Shown here one piece after another: positions 1-6,882 of a stretch of 16,042 nt of DNA. The position numbers and the translations under genes are program-made. Source of the stretch: Pseudomonadota bacterium. GTDB lineage: Bacteria > Chloroflexota > Ktedonobacteria > Ktedonobacterales > JACDGC01. The notes under the pieces were generated by a model that searched no databases, was not told the DNA's origin, and saw only the letters and a list, made by a program, of their open reading frames with translations. Every line of letters begins with the position of its first letter. Position 1 is the first letter of the stretch. The stretch lies in assembly GCA_021323815.1 (NCBI GenBank), contig JAJPKG010000309.1:1-16042 (forward strand). Reading direction: 5' to 3'.

Positions 1-109
1 GCCCGGTCGAAACCTGATCATCTGAGCGCAGCAACGCGCCACAATGAGGGCAATAGCCCAGCGCCAGCGCCGCTTCCGTCAGTTTGCGTCCGCAATGCCC
101 GCACCGCAT
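1..109 (-). CDS. N-terminal part of a zinc-ribbon protein (partial, runs off the window)
   Basis: The reading frame starts at the ATG whose complement is at 107-109 and runs off the left edge, leaving about 36 residues. Two CxxC pairs (C3/C6 and C20/C23, as CGHC and CPHC) form a typical zinc-ribbon at the extreme N-terminus. In many bacterial proteins this fold precedes membrane or regulatory domains, but the rest of this protein is outside the window, so its role cannot be named. A GAGAGG-type ribosome binding site lies about 9 nt upstream of the ATG and supports this start. A candidate promoter is at 159-187 on the same strand. The gene is co-oriented with the next three genes. Confidence 0.6.
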   Translation of the reverse strand, partial: MRCGHCGRKLTEAALALGYCPHCGALLRSDDQVSTG

Positions 110-158
110 GGTGTGTACCTCTCGCAATCATGCTTCCGGCAATCTCTCACTCCCCTAT

Positions 159-187
159 ACTGTAGCATCCAATGATCCATTCCGCAA
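159..187 (-). promoter_or_regulatory. Candidate sigma-70 promoter of the zinc-ribbon gene
   Basis: On the minus strand TTGCGG (complement 182-187) is followed after exactly 17 nt by TACAGT (complement 159-164), which is preceded by TGC, an extended -10 element. The predicted transcript starts near 151 and gives a leader of about 40 nt before the ATG. Confidence 0.4.
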
Positions 188-247
188 TGCGAAATGTCTC
201 ACAATCAGGGAGCGGGCGAACAGAAGGATGAGAAGGCACAGGACGGC

Positions 248-318
248 GAAGCAGTCCGCGCCTGCGGAAACGAACCTGGTGAGCAAGGTTTTGGTCCCGC
301 GACGAGACGGACTGCTTC
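248..318. repeat. 11-bp perfect inverted repeat with 49-nt loop
   Basis: GAAGCAGTCCG at 248-258 is perfectly complementary to CGGACTGCTTC at 308-318. It lies between the end of the TPR-like membrane protein gene and the promoter of the zinc-ribbon gene, both on the minus strand. There is no U-tract after either arm, so it is not a classical intrinsic terminator. It may be a structured 3' end, a bidirectional stem or a small RNA. Apart from this repeat and the promoter, 110-333 holds nothing I recognise. Confidence 0.4.
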
Positions 319-333
319 ACGGCTGCCGCCAAT

Positions 334-1581
334 TTATTGGTTGGTGATGATTGGCGGCAGCGTCAGGTTTTGCAACGGACGCAGCGTGACGACATCCAGC
401 GGCGTAGTGCCGTTGAACAGCGTCAGGAACGGTCCCGACGTGCTGCGCCATTCCAGCAGATATTGCCCTGCCGGCACACTGGGAAAGACGAAGTAGCCAT
501 TGGAATCGGTGTCAGCGTAATATTGCTGCCCGCCGACCACATAACTGCCGTTCGAGACGGTCCACTGGCTGGAAAGGCGCACGGTGGTGAAGGGCATCAC
601 CGGCTTGACGCCGTTGGCGCGCAAAAGGCGGCCAATCAGTTGCACGCCTTTGTTCAAGATGCCCTGCGCCGTTTTGCCCTCAGGTGTGTCGGCATAGTTC
701 TTGGCTAGATCTGTGTAATGCACGGCAGCGTCGGCATAGCGATGGGCTGCCGTCAACGCTTGTGCCCACGCCAGCAGATCGGTTGCCGCCTGCCGGTGTG
801 CCTCTGCTGCTTCGGTGCTCTTGGGAAAGTAGTGGGCGACAAGCTGATAAGCCGTATAGGCGACATCATAATATTTCGCCTGCTGCTCGGCATTGCCCCA
901 CGCCAGGAAGGCCGGTCCGGCGGCGTCATGCGCCTGGGCTGCTTCGGGCGAGGAGGCATATTGCGTCAGCAAGATCGCATATTGCTGGCCGGCGGTGACA
1001 GGATCATTTTGCTGGGTGGCATATTGCGCCCAGGCCAGATATACGCCGGGCAGCCGATTCTGGGCATCCGCCGCCTGGGGCAAGGTGGGGAAATTCTGCA
1101 CGACATAATTCAGATGCGTGACCGCCCCGGCGAACGCCTTTTCCTTGACTTCCTGCTGTGCCCAATCCAGATACGCCTGGGCGAGGTCGCTGGAATATGG
1201 CGGGGCCTTGCCGATGCTGCGCAACGCCGCGATCGCCCCGCTGTAATTGCCGGAACTTTCGTCCTGAGCGATGGAAAGTTGAAATGCCGCCGTGTTACCA
1301 ACCAGCCCCAGCGCGCCTACGATGACCAGCACAACGGCGGCGACGGCCCACATCACGCGCGCAGCCCGCTCTTTATCAAGAGCCAAAAAGACCAGCGCGC
1401 CCACCGCGACCACCAGACTGGTGATGCCGCCGGCGATGGCCGCCACGCCGAAATTCGGGGAAAGCAGCGCCACCACGCCAACCACCGCCAGGCTGATCAC
1501 CCCATAATTCTGCGGCGTGAGCCACCCCGCCAGCGCGCGCGCCTGCGGCGGGGCCACCATCGTTGATGCTTGATTCCTCAT
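334..1581 (-). CDS. Membrane protein with TPR-like repeats and C-terminal Ig-like/CNA-B-like domain
   Basis: The 415-residue product has three hydrophobic segments near the N-terminus (about 26-40, 43-68 and 75-97), so it is probably anchored in the cytoplasmic membrane. Residues about 131-300 contain four helical-pair repeats with a period of about 44 residues, each opening with a version of LAWAQ and ending near a Phe/Tyr-Pro or Ala-rich helix. This pattern is TPR-like (tol-pal/YbgF-like or BamD-like arrays). The tail (about 330-415) looks like a beta-sandwich of the carboxypeptidase-regulatory or CNA-B type, with DTDSNGYFVFPSVPAGQY as its hallmark. I infer protein-protein scaffolding at the membrane; no enzymatic motif is visible. 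A GAGG site 12 nt before the first ATG is weak, and an in-frame ATG at residue 8 is an alternative start. A near-consensus promoter lies at 1664-1692. Confidence 0.7.
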   Translation of the reverse strand: MRNQASTMVAPPQARALAGWLTPQNYGVISLAVVGVVALLSPNFGVAAIAGGITSLVVAVGALVFLALDKERAARVMWAVAAVVLVIVGALGLVGNTAAFQLSIAQDESSGNYSGAIAALRSIGKAPPYSSDLAQAYLDWAQQEVKEKAFAGAVTHLNYVVQNFPTLPQAADAQNRLPGVYLAWAQYATQQNDPVTAGQQYAILLTQYASSPEAAQAHDAAGPAFLAWGNAEQQAKYYDVAYTAYQLVAHYFPKSTEAAEAHRQAATDLLAWAQALTAAHRYADAAVHYTDLAKNYADTPEGKTAQGILNKGVQLIGRLLRANGVKPVMPFTTVRLSSQWTVSNGSYVVGGQQYYADTDSNGYFVFPSVPAGQYLLEWRSTSGPFLTLFNGTTPLDVVTLRPLQNLTLPPIITNQ

Positions 1582-1663
1582 AGAACAATAAAACCTCGAT
1601 TTTCCTTCGCCAGCCTGCCGGCTCGCCGCTGTGCCGTTCAGGTGCCAGCGGCCTTACGGGCCT

Positions 1664-1692
1664 AGTATAGCTATGCGATTGCTGGGCGTCAA
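1664..1692 (-). promoter_or_regulatory. Strong sigma-70 promoter of the TPR-like membrane protein gene
   Basis: The minus strand reads TTGACG (complement 1687-1692), 17 nt, then TATACT (complement 1664-1669), giving 5/6 matches in each box at the ideal spacing. Predicted start is near 1657, with a leader of about 75 nt in which a 7-bp hairpin (GCCGCTG / CAGCGGC) can form. Confidence 0.6.
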
Positions 1693-1728
1693 GCATCTTT
1701 CGCCCTGGTTGCGCTCAGGCCGATGGTC

Positions 1729-2166
1729 CTATCTGCGCCCCTCAAATTTGTCGAGGTGGATCTGATGTAACAGCGCATGCGCCCCCAGGGCGACCGCGCC
1801 GATGCCACTGGCCAGCGGGCCATAGGCAAAGATGCTGTGCGCGCCTGATCCGAAAAGATGAATGCCCAGCAACGATAATCCCGATGATACGACACTGATC
1901 GTCGATCCGATGAGCGAAGCACCCAAACGTACCAGCGTGGCATCACGCCCGACGGCACCGACGATGCCGACAATGGCCTCACCAATGGACCAGATCACGC
2001 CGGCAAACACTGCCAGCGACAGCGCGCCAACGACCTCGGCGAAGGGATTTTGCAGGCCGAAGATAACACTGGGATTATTTGCGCCAACCAGATAGCCAAA
2101 TGAGCCGCCGCCCAGCGCGACGATGATGAGACCGAGCGAGACGCCCGCGCGATGCCGACGAAACAT
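1729..2166 (-). CDS. Small multi-pass membrane protein of unknown function
   Basis: The 145-residue product is dominated by hydrophobic, Gly/Ala/Ser-rich stretches that give about four membrane segments (about 9-28, 42-70, 78-103 and 110-130). The first residues (FRRHR) and the end (KFEGRR) are basic and would face the cytoplasm under the positive-inside rule. No charged or catalytic motif stands out and I do not recognise the family. The start is well supported by a GGAGGGG ribosome binding site about 8 nt upstream. A separate extended -10 promoter is at 2221-2249, so it is probably transcribed on its own. Confidence 0.65.
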   Translation of the reverse strand: MFRRHRAGVSLGLIIVALGGGSFGYLVGANNPSVIFGLQNPFAEVVGALSLAVFAGVIWSIGEAIVGIVGAVGRDATLVRLGASLIGSTISVVSSGLSLLGIHLFGSGAHSIFAYGPLASGIGAVALGAHALLHQIHLDKFEGRR

Positions 2167-2220
2167 GGGATTACCCCTCCTCAGCGCGAATGCATGGCTG
2201 CCTCTGCGGCAGGTGGCCGC

Positions 2221-2249
2221 ATTGTAGCACCCTTCAGCCTTGCTGAGAA
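2221..2249 (-). promoter_or_regulatory. Candidate extended -10 promoter of the small membrane protein gene
   Basis: The minus strand shows TTCTCA (complement 2244-2249), a 17-nt spacer, and TACAAT (complement 2221-2226) preceded by TGC. The same GGTGCTACAAT string occurs before the oligoendopeptidase gene at 15586-15596. Confidence 0.45.
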
Positions 2250-2345
2250 GTGATGCCCTTCACACAGCAAGACCCGCGCCCCCGGTCGCGTGAGACAGGG
2301 AGCGCGGAAATGAACCACGTGGGCTATGGCAAAACGATGAGGCCG

Positions 2346-2900
2346 TTATTGCACCGCCTGGATTGCTATCTGCCAGTTCACATCGGCATCAACTTTCAGA
2401 TAGAAAGTGCCGGAACCGCGTTCGATCGTGGTATCGTGCATGTTACCATTGCACACCTGATTGACAGCGAGCGGATCGAACACCGAGCCATCGCTGTTAT
2501 CGACCTCGACGCTGAAATTACCACCGAATTCACCGCCTTGGCATGACCACACGATCTGCCACTGGTCGGCGGTCACCTGGAAATCAGCCGTGTTTTTCTG
2601 CGTGGTGCCACTGAACGATGCAATGGTCGTCAGCTTGGGGGCGGGTTTGGGCGTTGCGGTGGGCGCGGATTTCACCGCGGAAGATGGGGCGGATGAGGTG
2701 GTCGCGCTCTGCGCCGCTGTGCTGCCGGCATTCGTCGTGTCGCTCGTGCTGGCCGAACCGCCGGTTGCGTGGCCCAGCGCACAGGCAAGCACGATGCCCA
2801 AGATGATGACCCAGGTGGGCAGGCTGCGCTTCGCTTGCAAGAAGGCGACAAGGGCGTTTTTCTTGCTCGGCTGCGCGATGGGGTTGTTCAGATTCTCCAT
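2346..2900 (-). CDS. Single-pass membrane-anchored protein with Ser/Thr/Pro-rich stalk and beta-type exported domain
   Basis: The 184-residue product has a short basic cytoplasmic head, one transmembrane helix (about 29-45), a low-complexity Ala/Ser/Thr/Pro/Lys stalk (about 46-89), and a compact C-terminal domain (90-184). That domain has alternating hydrophobic residues, several tryptophans and two cysteines (C120 and C150) that could form a disulfide. The layout is that of a surface-displayed small beta domain. Proteins of this architecture are common in filamentous Chloroflexota and Actinobacteria, but I cannot assign a function. The start is supported by AGAAAGG 9 nt upstream. Two palindromes lie 33-75 nt upstream of the start codon and may be operators. 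Confidence 0.65.
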   Translation of the reverse strand: MENLNNPIAQPSKKNALVAFLQAKRSLPTWVIILGIVLACALGHATGGSASTSDTTNAGSTAAQSATTSSAPSSAVKSAPTATPKPAPKLTTIASFSGTTQKNTADFQVTADQWQIVWSCQGGEFGGNFSVEVDNSDGSVFDPLAVNQVCNGNMHDTTIERGSGTFYLKVDADVNWQIAIQAVQ

Positions 2901-2933
2901 GATGACTGGCCTTTCTCACAAAAAGTTCTTGTA

Positions 2934-2954
2934 TTGCACTCGCTATTTGTGCAA
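2934..2954. promoter_or_regulatory. Palindrome TTGCAC-N9-GTGCAA, possible operator
   Basis: A perfect 6-bp inverted repeat with a 9-nt centre lies 33 nt upstream of the start codon of the minus-strand surface protein gene. The left arm extends to GCACTC, as in CIRCE (TTAGCACTC-N9-GAGTGCTAA), but the right arm lacks GAGTGC, so this is not a CIRCE element. The regulator is unknown. Confidence 0.35.
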
Positions 2955-2958
2955 CATC

Positions 2959-2975
2959 GTGTTCTCACAGAACAC
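2959..2975. promoter_or_regulatory. 17-bp palindrome GTGTTCT-CAC-AGAACAC, possible operator
   Basis: A perfect 7-bp inverted repeat with a 3-nt centre lies 5 bp from the neighbouring palindrome at 2934-2954, between the minus-strand surface protein gene and the DnaA-box region. The size and symmetry fit a dimeric repressor site; I do not recognise the regulator. Confidence 0.4.
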
Positions 2976-3054
2976 ATCCACTCCTTCCTGAGGGCAATGC
3001 AGAAAACGGAAGGTACTATGACCATCATCAATGTGAGGATCCAGCATGTTCTCG

Positions 3055-3185
3055 CGCGGCATATGCCGCGAAAGCAAATCACGGCGCATGCCAGCTTTCT
3101 TTTCCACCTAGCCAATTTGGTTGTGGATAACCTGGTGGATGAATTCGTGGACAAGTCGCAAGTTAACGGGATAAGTGGTGGATAG
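3055..3185. other. DnaA-box cluster, candidate oriC core or DnaA-controlled region
   Basis: TGTGGATAA at 3122-3130 is a perfect DnaA box in reverse orientation (TTATCCACA). Two further GTGGA-type boxes follow at exact 12-bp steps: GGTGGATGA at 3134-3142 and CGTGGACAA at 3146-3154, each with two mismatches. Another (GGTGGATAG) is at 3177-3185 and a forward one (TTTTCCACC) at 3100-3108. A perfect 16-bp palindrome CGCGGCATATGCCGCG lies at 3055-3070. The cluster sits in the only large non-coding gap of this half, where gene orientation switches from minus to plus, directly before dnaB. The most AT-rich part nearby (about 2915-2957) would be the candidate unwinding region. Function is inferred. 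Confidence 0.5.
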
Positions 3186-3271
3186 CTATAGGGCTGGCAT
3201 TTCATTCATGGTGTGACAGAGGCATCCAGATCGCATTCCGCCTGAAATCGTGCATGGTATGGCTGAGCGAG

Positions 3272-3280
3272 TTATCCACT
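3272..3280 (+). promoter_or_regulatory. DnaA box with one mismatch upstream of the dnaB promoter
   Basis: TTATCCACT differs from TTATCCACA only at the last base. It lies 32 nt upstream of the candidate -35 box of dnaB. A weaker match, TCATCCACG at 3357-3365, lies downstream of the promoter. Such placement would allow DnaA to control dnaB transcription. Confidence 0.45.
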
Positions 3281-3311
3281 GAGGGAGAGGGCGGCGATTT
3301 GAAGGGGCGGC

Positions 3312-3340
3312 TTGCGTCGCGCCGAATTCGCGGGTATACC
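3312..3340 (+). promoter_or_regulatory. Candidate sigma-70 promoter of dnaB
   Basis: TTGCGT at 3312-3317 and TATACC at 3335-3340 are 17 nt apart. The predicted transcript starts near 3347, leaving a leader of about 137 nt before the dnaB ATG. The boxes match the consensus only moderately. Confidence 0.35.
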
Positions 3341-3483
3341 TAGTGTTGCTTCCACTTCATCCACGTGCATGATGCCATGCGGGCGTGGTATGCTTGAAGG
3401 AAGAGATCCTAGAACGTGCATTCTACCCAAGAGAGCGCTCGCCGCGCGGCTTGCCCGCGCCCATTGCTTGCCAGGAGTCGCCG

Positions 3484-4824
3484 ATGGAACGCCTGCCGCC
3501 GCAGAACATCGAAGCCGAAGCCGCCGTGCTGGGGAGCATCTTGATCGATCCCCAGGCGCTGTCGGTGGTGGCGGAGTTACTGCACCCCGACGATTTTTAT
3601 CGCGACGGCCATCGCATCATCTTCGAGGCCGCGCTGGATCTCTATGCGCATGGCCGACCGGCGGATCTGGTGACGCTGACGGATGAGATCGAGCGGCGTG
3701 GCAAGCTGGAACAAGTGGGTGGCGCGGACTATCTGATCACGCTGGTCAACGTGGTGCCCACCAGCGCGAACGTGGAGCATTACGCGCATATCGTGGAGCG
3801 CACGTCCATCCTGCGCAAGCTCATTCATGCGGCGGGGCAGATCGCCGCGCTGGCCTACACGGCGGAAGATGCCACGCTGGCGCTGGATAAAGCCGAGCAG
3901 TTGATCTTCGCCATCAGCCAAAACGTGCAGCGCGCCGACTTCGAGCACATCCGCGACATCCTGGATGCCTATTATGACAAGCTGGACCACCTGCATAATC
4001 ATCGCGGCGACATCGTGGGCGTGCCCACCGGCTTCAACGACCTCGACAAAATGACCGGCGGCATGCAAAAGTCCGATCTGGTGATTCTCGCGGCTCGGCC
4101 CTCGGTTGGCAAAACTGCCTTTGCGCTCTCGCTAGCGCACAACGCGGCGGTCCGCTTCGGGGCCAGTCTGGCGATCTTCTCGCTGGAAATGAGCAAAGAG
4201 CAGTTGGCTCAGCGCCTGCTTTCAATGGATGCAGCGGTGGATCAACAACGCCTGCGCACCGGCTACATCAGCGATGTGGACGACGAATGGACGCGCATCA
4301 GCCTGTCGATGGGCCGTTTGTCCGAGGCGAACATCTACATCGACGATACGGCGGGCATCTCGATGATCGAAATGCGCTCGAAAGCGCGCCGACTGATGGC
4401 CGAGCGCGGTTTCGACATGCTGGTGGTGGACTATCTGCAACTGATGCAAGGTACCGGCTCGAAGGGCGACGGCAACCGCCAGCAAGAGATCTCAGAGATC
4501 AGTCGCGGCCTGAAAGGGCTGGCGCGCGAACTGAATGTGCCGGTGCTGGCGCTCAGCCAGCTTTCGCGCGCAGTGGAAAGCCGCACCTCAAAAGTGCCAC
4601 AACTCAGCGATCTGAGAGAATCAGGCAGTATCGAGCAGGACGCGGATATCGTCATGTTCATTTATCGTGACGAAATCTATAATCCTGAGACCGATCGGCC
4701 AAATATCGCGGATATCATCGTCGCCAAGCATCGCAACGGGCCGGTGGGAACCATCAGCCTCTATTTCCAGCCGAGCCAGACGCGGTTCCGCGACCTCGAA
4801 TTGCAGCGTGTGGAGGATTTGTAG
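3484..4824 (+). CDS. dnaB: Replicative DNA helicase DnaB
   Basis: This is the hexameric 5'-3' helicase that unwinds DNA at the replication fork; 446 residues is the usual family length. The N-terminal domain begins with PPQNIEAEAAVLGS, the standard DnaB opening. The RecA-like domain has Walker A ARPSVGKT (204-211, K210), FSLEMS with the catalytic glutamate, Walker B MLVVDYLQL (D316), the QLSRAVESR loop, and DLRESGSIEQDADIV near the C-terminus. The first Walker A residue is Ala where Gly is usual. No intein interrupts the P-loop, a common intein site in dnaB. The frame stays open upstream to a GTG at 3385, but AGGAG (3473-3477) placed 6 nt before 3484 and the family alignment favour 3484. It heads the block with dnaD, the loader gene and dnaA. 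Confidence 0.95.
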   Translation: MERLPPQNIEAEAAVLGSILIDPQALSVVAELLHPDDFYRDGHRIIFEAALDLYAHGRPADLVTLTDEIERRGKLEQVGGADYLITLVNVVPTSANVEHYAHIVERTSILRKLIHAAGQIAALAYTAEDATLALDKAEQLIFAISQNVQRADFEHIRDILDAYYDKLDHLHNHRGDIVGVPTGFNDLDKMTGGMQKSDLVILAARPSVGKTAFALSLAHNAAVRFGASLAIFSLEMSKEQLAQRLLSMDAAVDQQRLRTGYISDVDDEWTRISLSMGRLSEANIYIDDTAGISMIEMRSKARRLMAERGFDMLVVDYLQLMQGTGSKGDGNRQQEISEISRGLKGLARELNVPVLALSQLSRAVESRTSKVPQLSDLRESGSIEQDADIVMFIYRDEIYNPETDRPNIADIIVAKHRNGPVGTISLYFQPSQTRFRDLELQRVEDL

Positions 4825-4870
4825 CGCATCTTGTTGCCCTTTCTAGCCCAACAGGGTTTCTGTTCCGAGC

Positions 4871-4888
4871 CGGGAGCTTGAACTCCCG
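4871..4888. repeat. Small hairpin between dnaB and dnaD
   Basis: CGGGAG and CTCCCG form a perfect 6-bp stem with a 6-nt loop, 47 nt after the dnaB stop. No U-tract follows on either strand, so it is at best a weak terminator or an mRNA processing or stability element. Confidence 0.3.
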
Positions 4889-4970
4889 ACGATCTGCCGA
4901 GCGAGCACTTCGTCCCCGGCAAACAGCGGTTTACTCACATCATTCCATTCACATGCAGGAGCCAAGAGCG

Positions 4971-5678
4971 ATGGTCGCATTTGCCGGATTTCCCAGCGGG
5001 CGCAATGCCCTTGTCCCGGTGCCGGAAGCGTTTTTCACCTCCGTGCTGCCGGAGATTGAAGATCAGAACGAACTGAAGGTGACCATCCATCTCTTTGCCG
5101 CGCTTTACCAGAAACGCGGGCAACCGCGCTGCATCAGCGACCGCGAATTGCTCTCCGACGCCACCTTGCGCCGGGCGCTGCGACGACGGGGAGATCCGCG
5201 ACCACCGGAAGAGAAACTGCGCCTGGGCCTGGATCTGGCGGTGCGGCGCGGCACCTTGCTGCGCGTGCGCGTGCGTGTGGAGGGCGAGATCGTCGCCTGG
5301 TATTTCTTCAACACCGAGCGCAACCGCCGCGCCGTGGAACGGCTTTTGCAAGGGGAATTGTCGCCCCTGCGCTTGCTGGAACTGGAAGGCAGCGCCGCCG
5401 AGGGTGATGTGCCCAGCATCGAGATCGAGCGCCCCACGATCTTCACCTTGTATGAGCAGAATATCGGCCTGCTGGTGCCGTTGGTGGCTGAACAACTGAG
5501 CGACGCGGCGGAACGCTATCCATCGGAGTGGATCGAAGCGGCGTTCCGCGAGGCCATCGAACAAAACAAGCGCAGTTGGAGCTACATCCGCGCCATCTTG
5601 CGCCGCTGGGAAACTGAAGGTAAAGGGGGTAAGCGCCATGAAACGGGAACCGGACGCCGTGCAACCACCGCGCTTTAA
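4971..5678 (+). CDS. dnaD: DnaD-like replication initiation protein
   Basis: The 235-residue product has an N-terminal winged-helix-like region (about 15-135, opening FFTSVLPEIEDQNELKVTI) and a C-terminal DnaD/DnaB_2 domain (about 152-218). The latter carries YEQNIGLLVPLVAEQL and the hallmark YIRAILRRWETEG (205-217), matching the YxxxILxxWxxxG motif of this family. In Firmicutes DnaD acts at the origin and at restart sites, where it binds and remodels DNA and connects DnaA to loading of the helicase. AGGAG at 4957-4961, 9 nt before the ATG at 4971, sets the start; ATGs at 4878 and 4953 are in frame but less well placed. The 3' end overlaps the loader gene by 41 nt, indicating coupled translation. 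The gene symbol is by domain similarity. Confidence 0.85.
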   Translation: MVAFAGFPSGRNALVPVPEAFFTSVLPEIEDQNELKVTIHLFAALYQKRGQPRCISDRELLSDATLRRALRRRGDPRPPEEKLRLGLDLAVRRGTLLRVRVRVEGEIVAWYFFNTERNRRAVERLLQGELSPLRLLELEGSAAEGDVPSIEIERPTIFTLYEQNIGLLVPLVAEQLSDAAERYPSEWIEAAFREAIEQNKRSWSYIRAILRRWETEGKGGKRHETGTGRRATTAL

Positions 5679-6786
5679 ACCGCGCACAGCCCAGCCCGAT
5701 ACGCGGCACGCTCAGCGCCCCACGCCGCCTGCCGCGCAATTGCCGGCCCGCGCGCCTGAACCTGCGGTGCCCCCGCCCGCGCAGATGCCACAGTCACAGA
5801 CGCGCCCTCCGGCGAGCGCGCACAAACGCGCCGCCACGCCGCGCCCGGTTGTGACCAAACAACGGCAGAAATCAGCGCGACCCGCACCCGGCGTGCGGCT
5901 CACCCAGGCGGCGGCAGCGCCACCGGTGGTACGTCCGGCCAGCCCGGCACCACCATTGGATGCTGATGAGATTATCCTGGAGATGCCGGCACGACCGGCC
6001 AAATCTTCCGCTGGCGTGCCCGCGCCACGCACCACACGCGCGCCGGATCGTTTCTCACACGAGTTGGACGTGCAGATCGCCCTGCCGCGCGATCCTGATG
6101 TTTGCCCGTTTTGCCTGGGAGCAGGCTATGTGCGCCAGAACGTGCCTGTCGGGCATCCGCTCTTTGGCAAAGCCGTGCCGTGCCGCTGCAAAGAGGAAGA
6201 GTTGGAACAGCGGCGGCGCGACGAACTCTGGCGACTTTCCAGCCTGGATGCCTTTCAAGAGATGACCTTTGAGTCGTTCAACCACCGCGTGCCGGGAACG
6301 CGCGAAGCGTGGGACGTAGCGCACCGCTACGCCGAAGATCCCGATGGCTGGCTGGTGCTCAGCGGCCCATGCGGCAGCGGCAAAACGCACCTGGCAGCAG
6401 CCATCGCCAACCGGCAGTTGCAGCAGGGCAACCTGGTGCTGTTCGCCGTCGTGCCGCAACTGCTGGATCACCTGCGCGCCGCCTTCGCCCCCAGCAGCGA
6501 AACGGCCTATGACGCGCTCTTCAACAAAGTGTGCGAGGCCGGCTTGCTGGTGCTGGATGACCTGGGCGCGGAACACACCACGCCCTGGGCGCAGGAAAAG
6601 CTTTTCCAGATCATCAATCATCGCTATATGTATGGCACGCCGACGGTGATCACCACCAACCTGGAATTGATCAACGATCTCGATGATCGCGTGCGCTCGC
6701 GTCTGACAGATATCAGCCTGGTGCGGCACGTGCGCTTGGCGGCAGCGGACTATCGCCCCCACCACGCGCCCCCACGACGGAAATAA
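5638..6786 (+). CDS. DnaC/DnaI-like AAA+ helicase loader with zinc motif and long disordered N-terminus
   Basis: The 382-residue product has a Pro/Ala/Arg-rich, probably disordered N-terminus (1-140), then a four-cysteine module (C156/C159 as CPFC and C182/C184 as CRC), then an AAA+ domain. The AAA+ motifs are Walker A GPCGSGKT (243-250), Walker B LLVLDD (303-308), a sensor-1 Asn in TTNLE (N341), and DDRVRSRL with the presumed arginine finger. This fits the DnaC/DnaI/IstB-type ATPases that deliver replicative helicase to DNA; DnaI also carries an N-terminal zinc module. Its place between dnaD and dnaA argues for a helicase loader and against a transposon IstB, since no transposase is present. 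The start is supported by AAGGGGG about 8 nt upstream, inside the overlap with dnaD. At 382 residues it is longer than typical DnaC or DnaI because of the N-terminal extension. Confidence 0.85.
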   Translation: MKREPDAVQPPRFKPRTAQPDTRHAQRPTPPAAQLPARAPEPAVPPPAQMPQSQTRPPASAHKRAATPRPVVTKQRQKSARPAPGVRLTQAAAAPPVVRPASPAPPLDADEIILEMPARPAKSSAGVPAPRTTRAPDRFSHELDVQIALPRDPDVCPFCLGAGYVRQNVPVGHPLFGKAVPCRCKEEELEQRRRDELWRLSSLDAFQEMTFESFNHRVPGTREAWDVAHRYAEDPDGWLVLSGPCGSGKTHLAAAIANRQLQQGNLVLFAVVPQLLDHLRAAFAPSSETAYDALFNKVCEAGLLVLDDLGAEHTTPWAQEKLFQIINHRYMYGTPTVITTNLELINDLDDRVRSRLTDISLVRHVRLAAADYRPHHAPPRRK

Positions 6787-6796
6787 GCCATGACCT

Positions 6797-6826
6797 TTGA
6801 CCGTCTGGCCGGCGGCGTGATAAGAT
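6797..6826 (+). promoter_or_regulatory. Sigma-70 promoter of dnaA
   Basis: TTGACC at 6797-6802 (5/6) and TAAGAT at 6821-6826 (4/6, preceded by TGA) are separated by 18 nt. The start is predicted near 6833, giving a leader of about 50 nt to the ATG at 6883. dnaA can thus be transcribed separately from the dnaB-dnaD-loader genes. Confidence 0.55.
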
Positions 6827-6882
6827 GAGAGACCAGGGGTGTTGTTTCGGGTTTGCAAGTAGCAAGGGCGGGTGAGCCGGAA

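Noticed and set aside
3385..3483. 33-residue N-terminal extension of DnaB from a GTG start
   Set aside because: The extension has no similarity to DnaB N-termini, while 3484 has a well-spaced AGGAG and the canonical first residues.
4069..4140. Possible intein at the DnaB P-loop
   Set aside because: The Walker A region is continuous and the protein has normal length.
4868..4892. Sequence like the T-arm of a minus-strand tRNA (GGGAGTTCAAGCTCCC in reverse)
   Set aside because: No matching acceptor, D or anticodon arm can be drawn in the neighbouring bases, and the arm has the wrong loop length. It is kept only as a small hairpin.
5638..6786. Loader-like ATPase as the IstB helper of an IS21-type element
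   Set aside because: No istA transposase or terminal repeats are nearby; the overlap with dnaD, the cysteine module and dnaA next door favour a replication loader.
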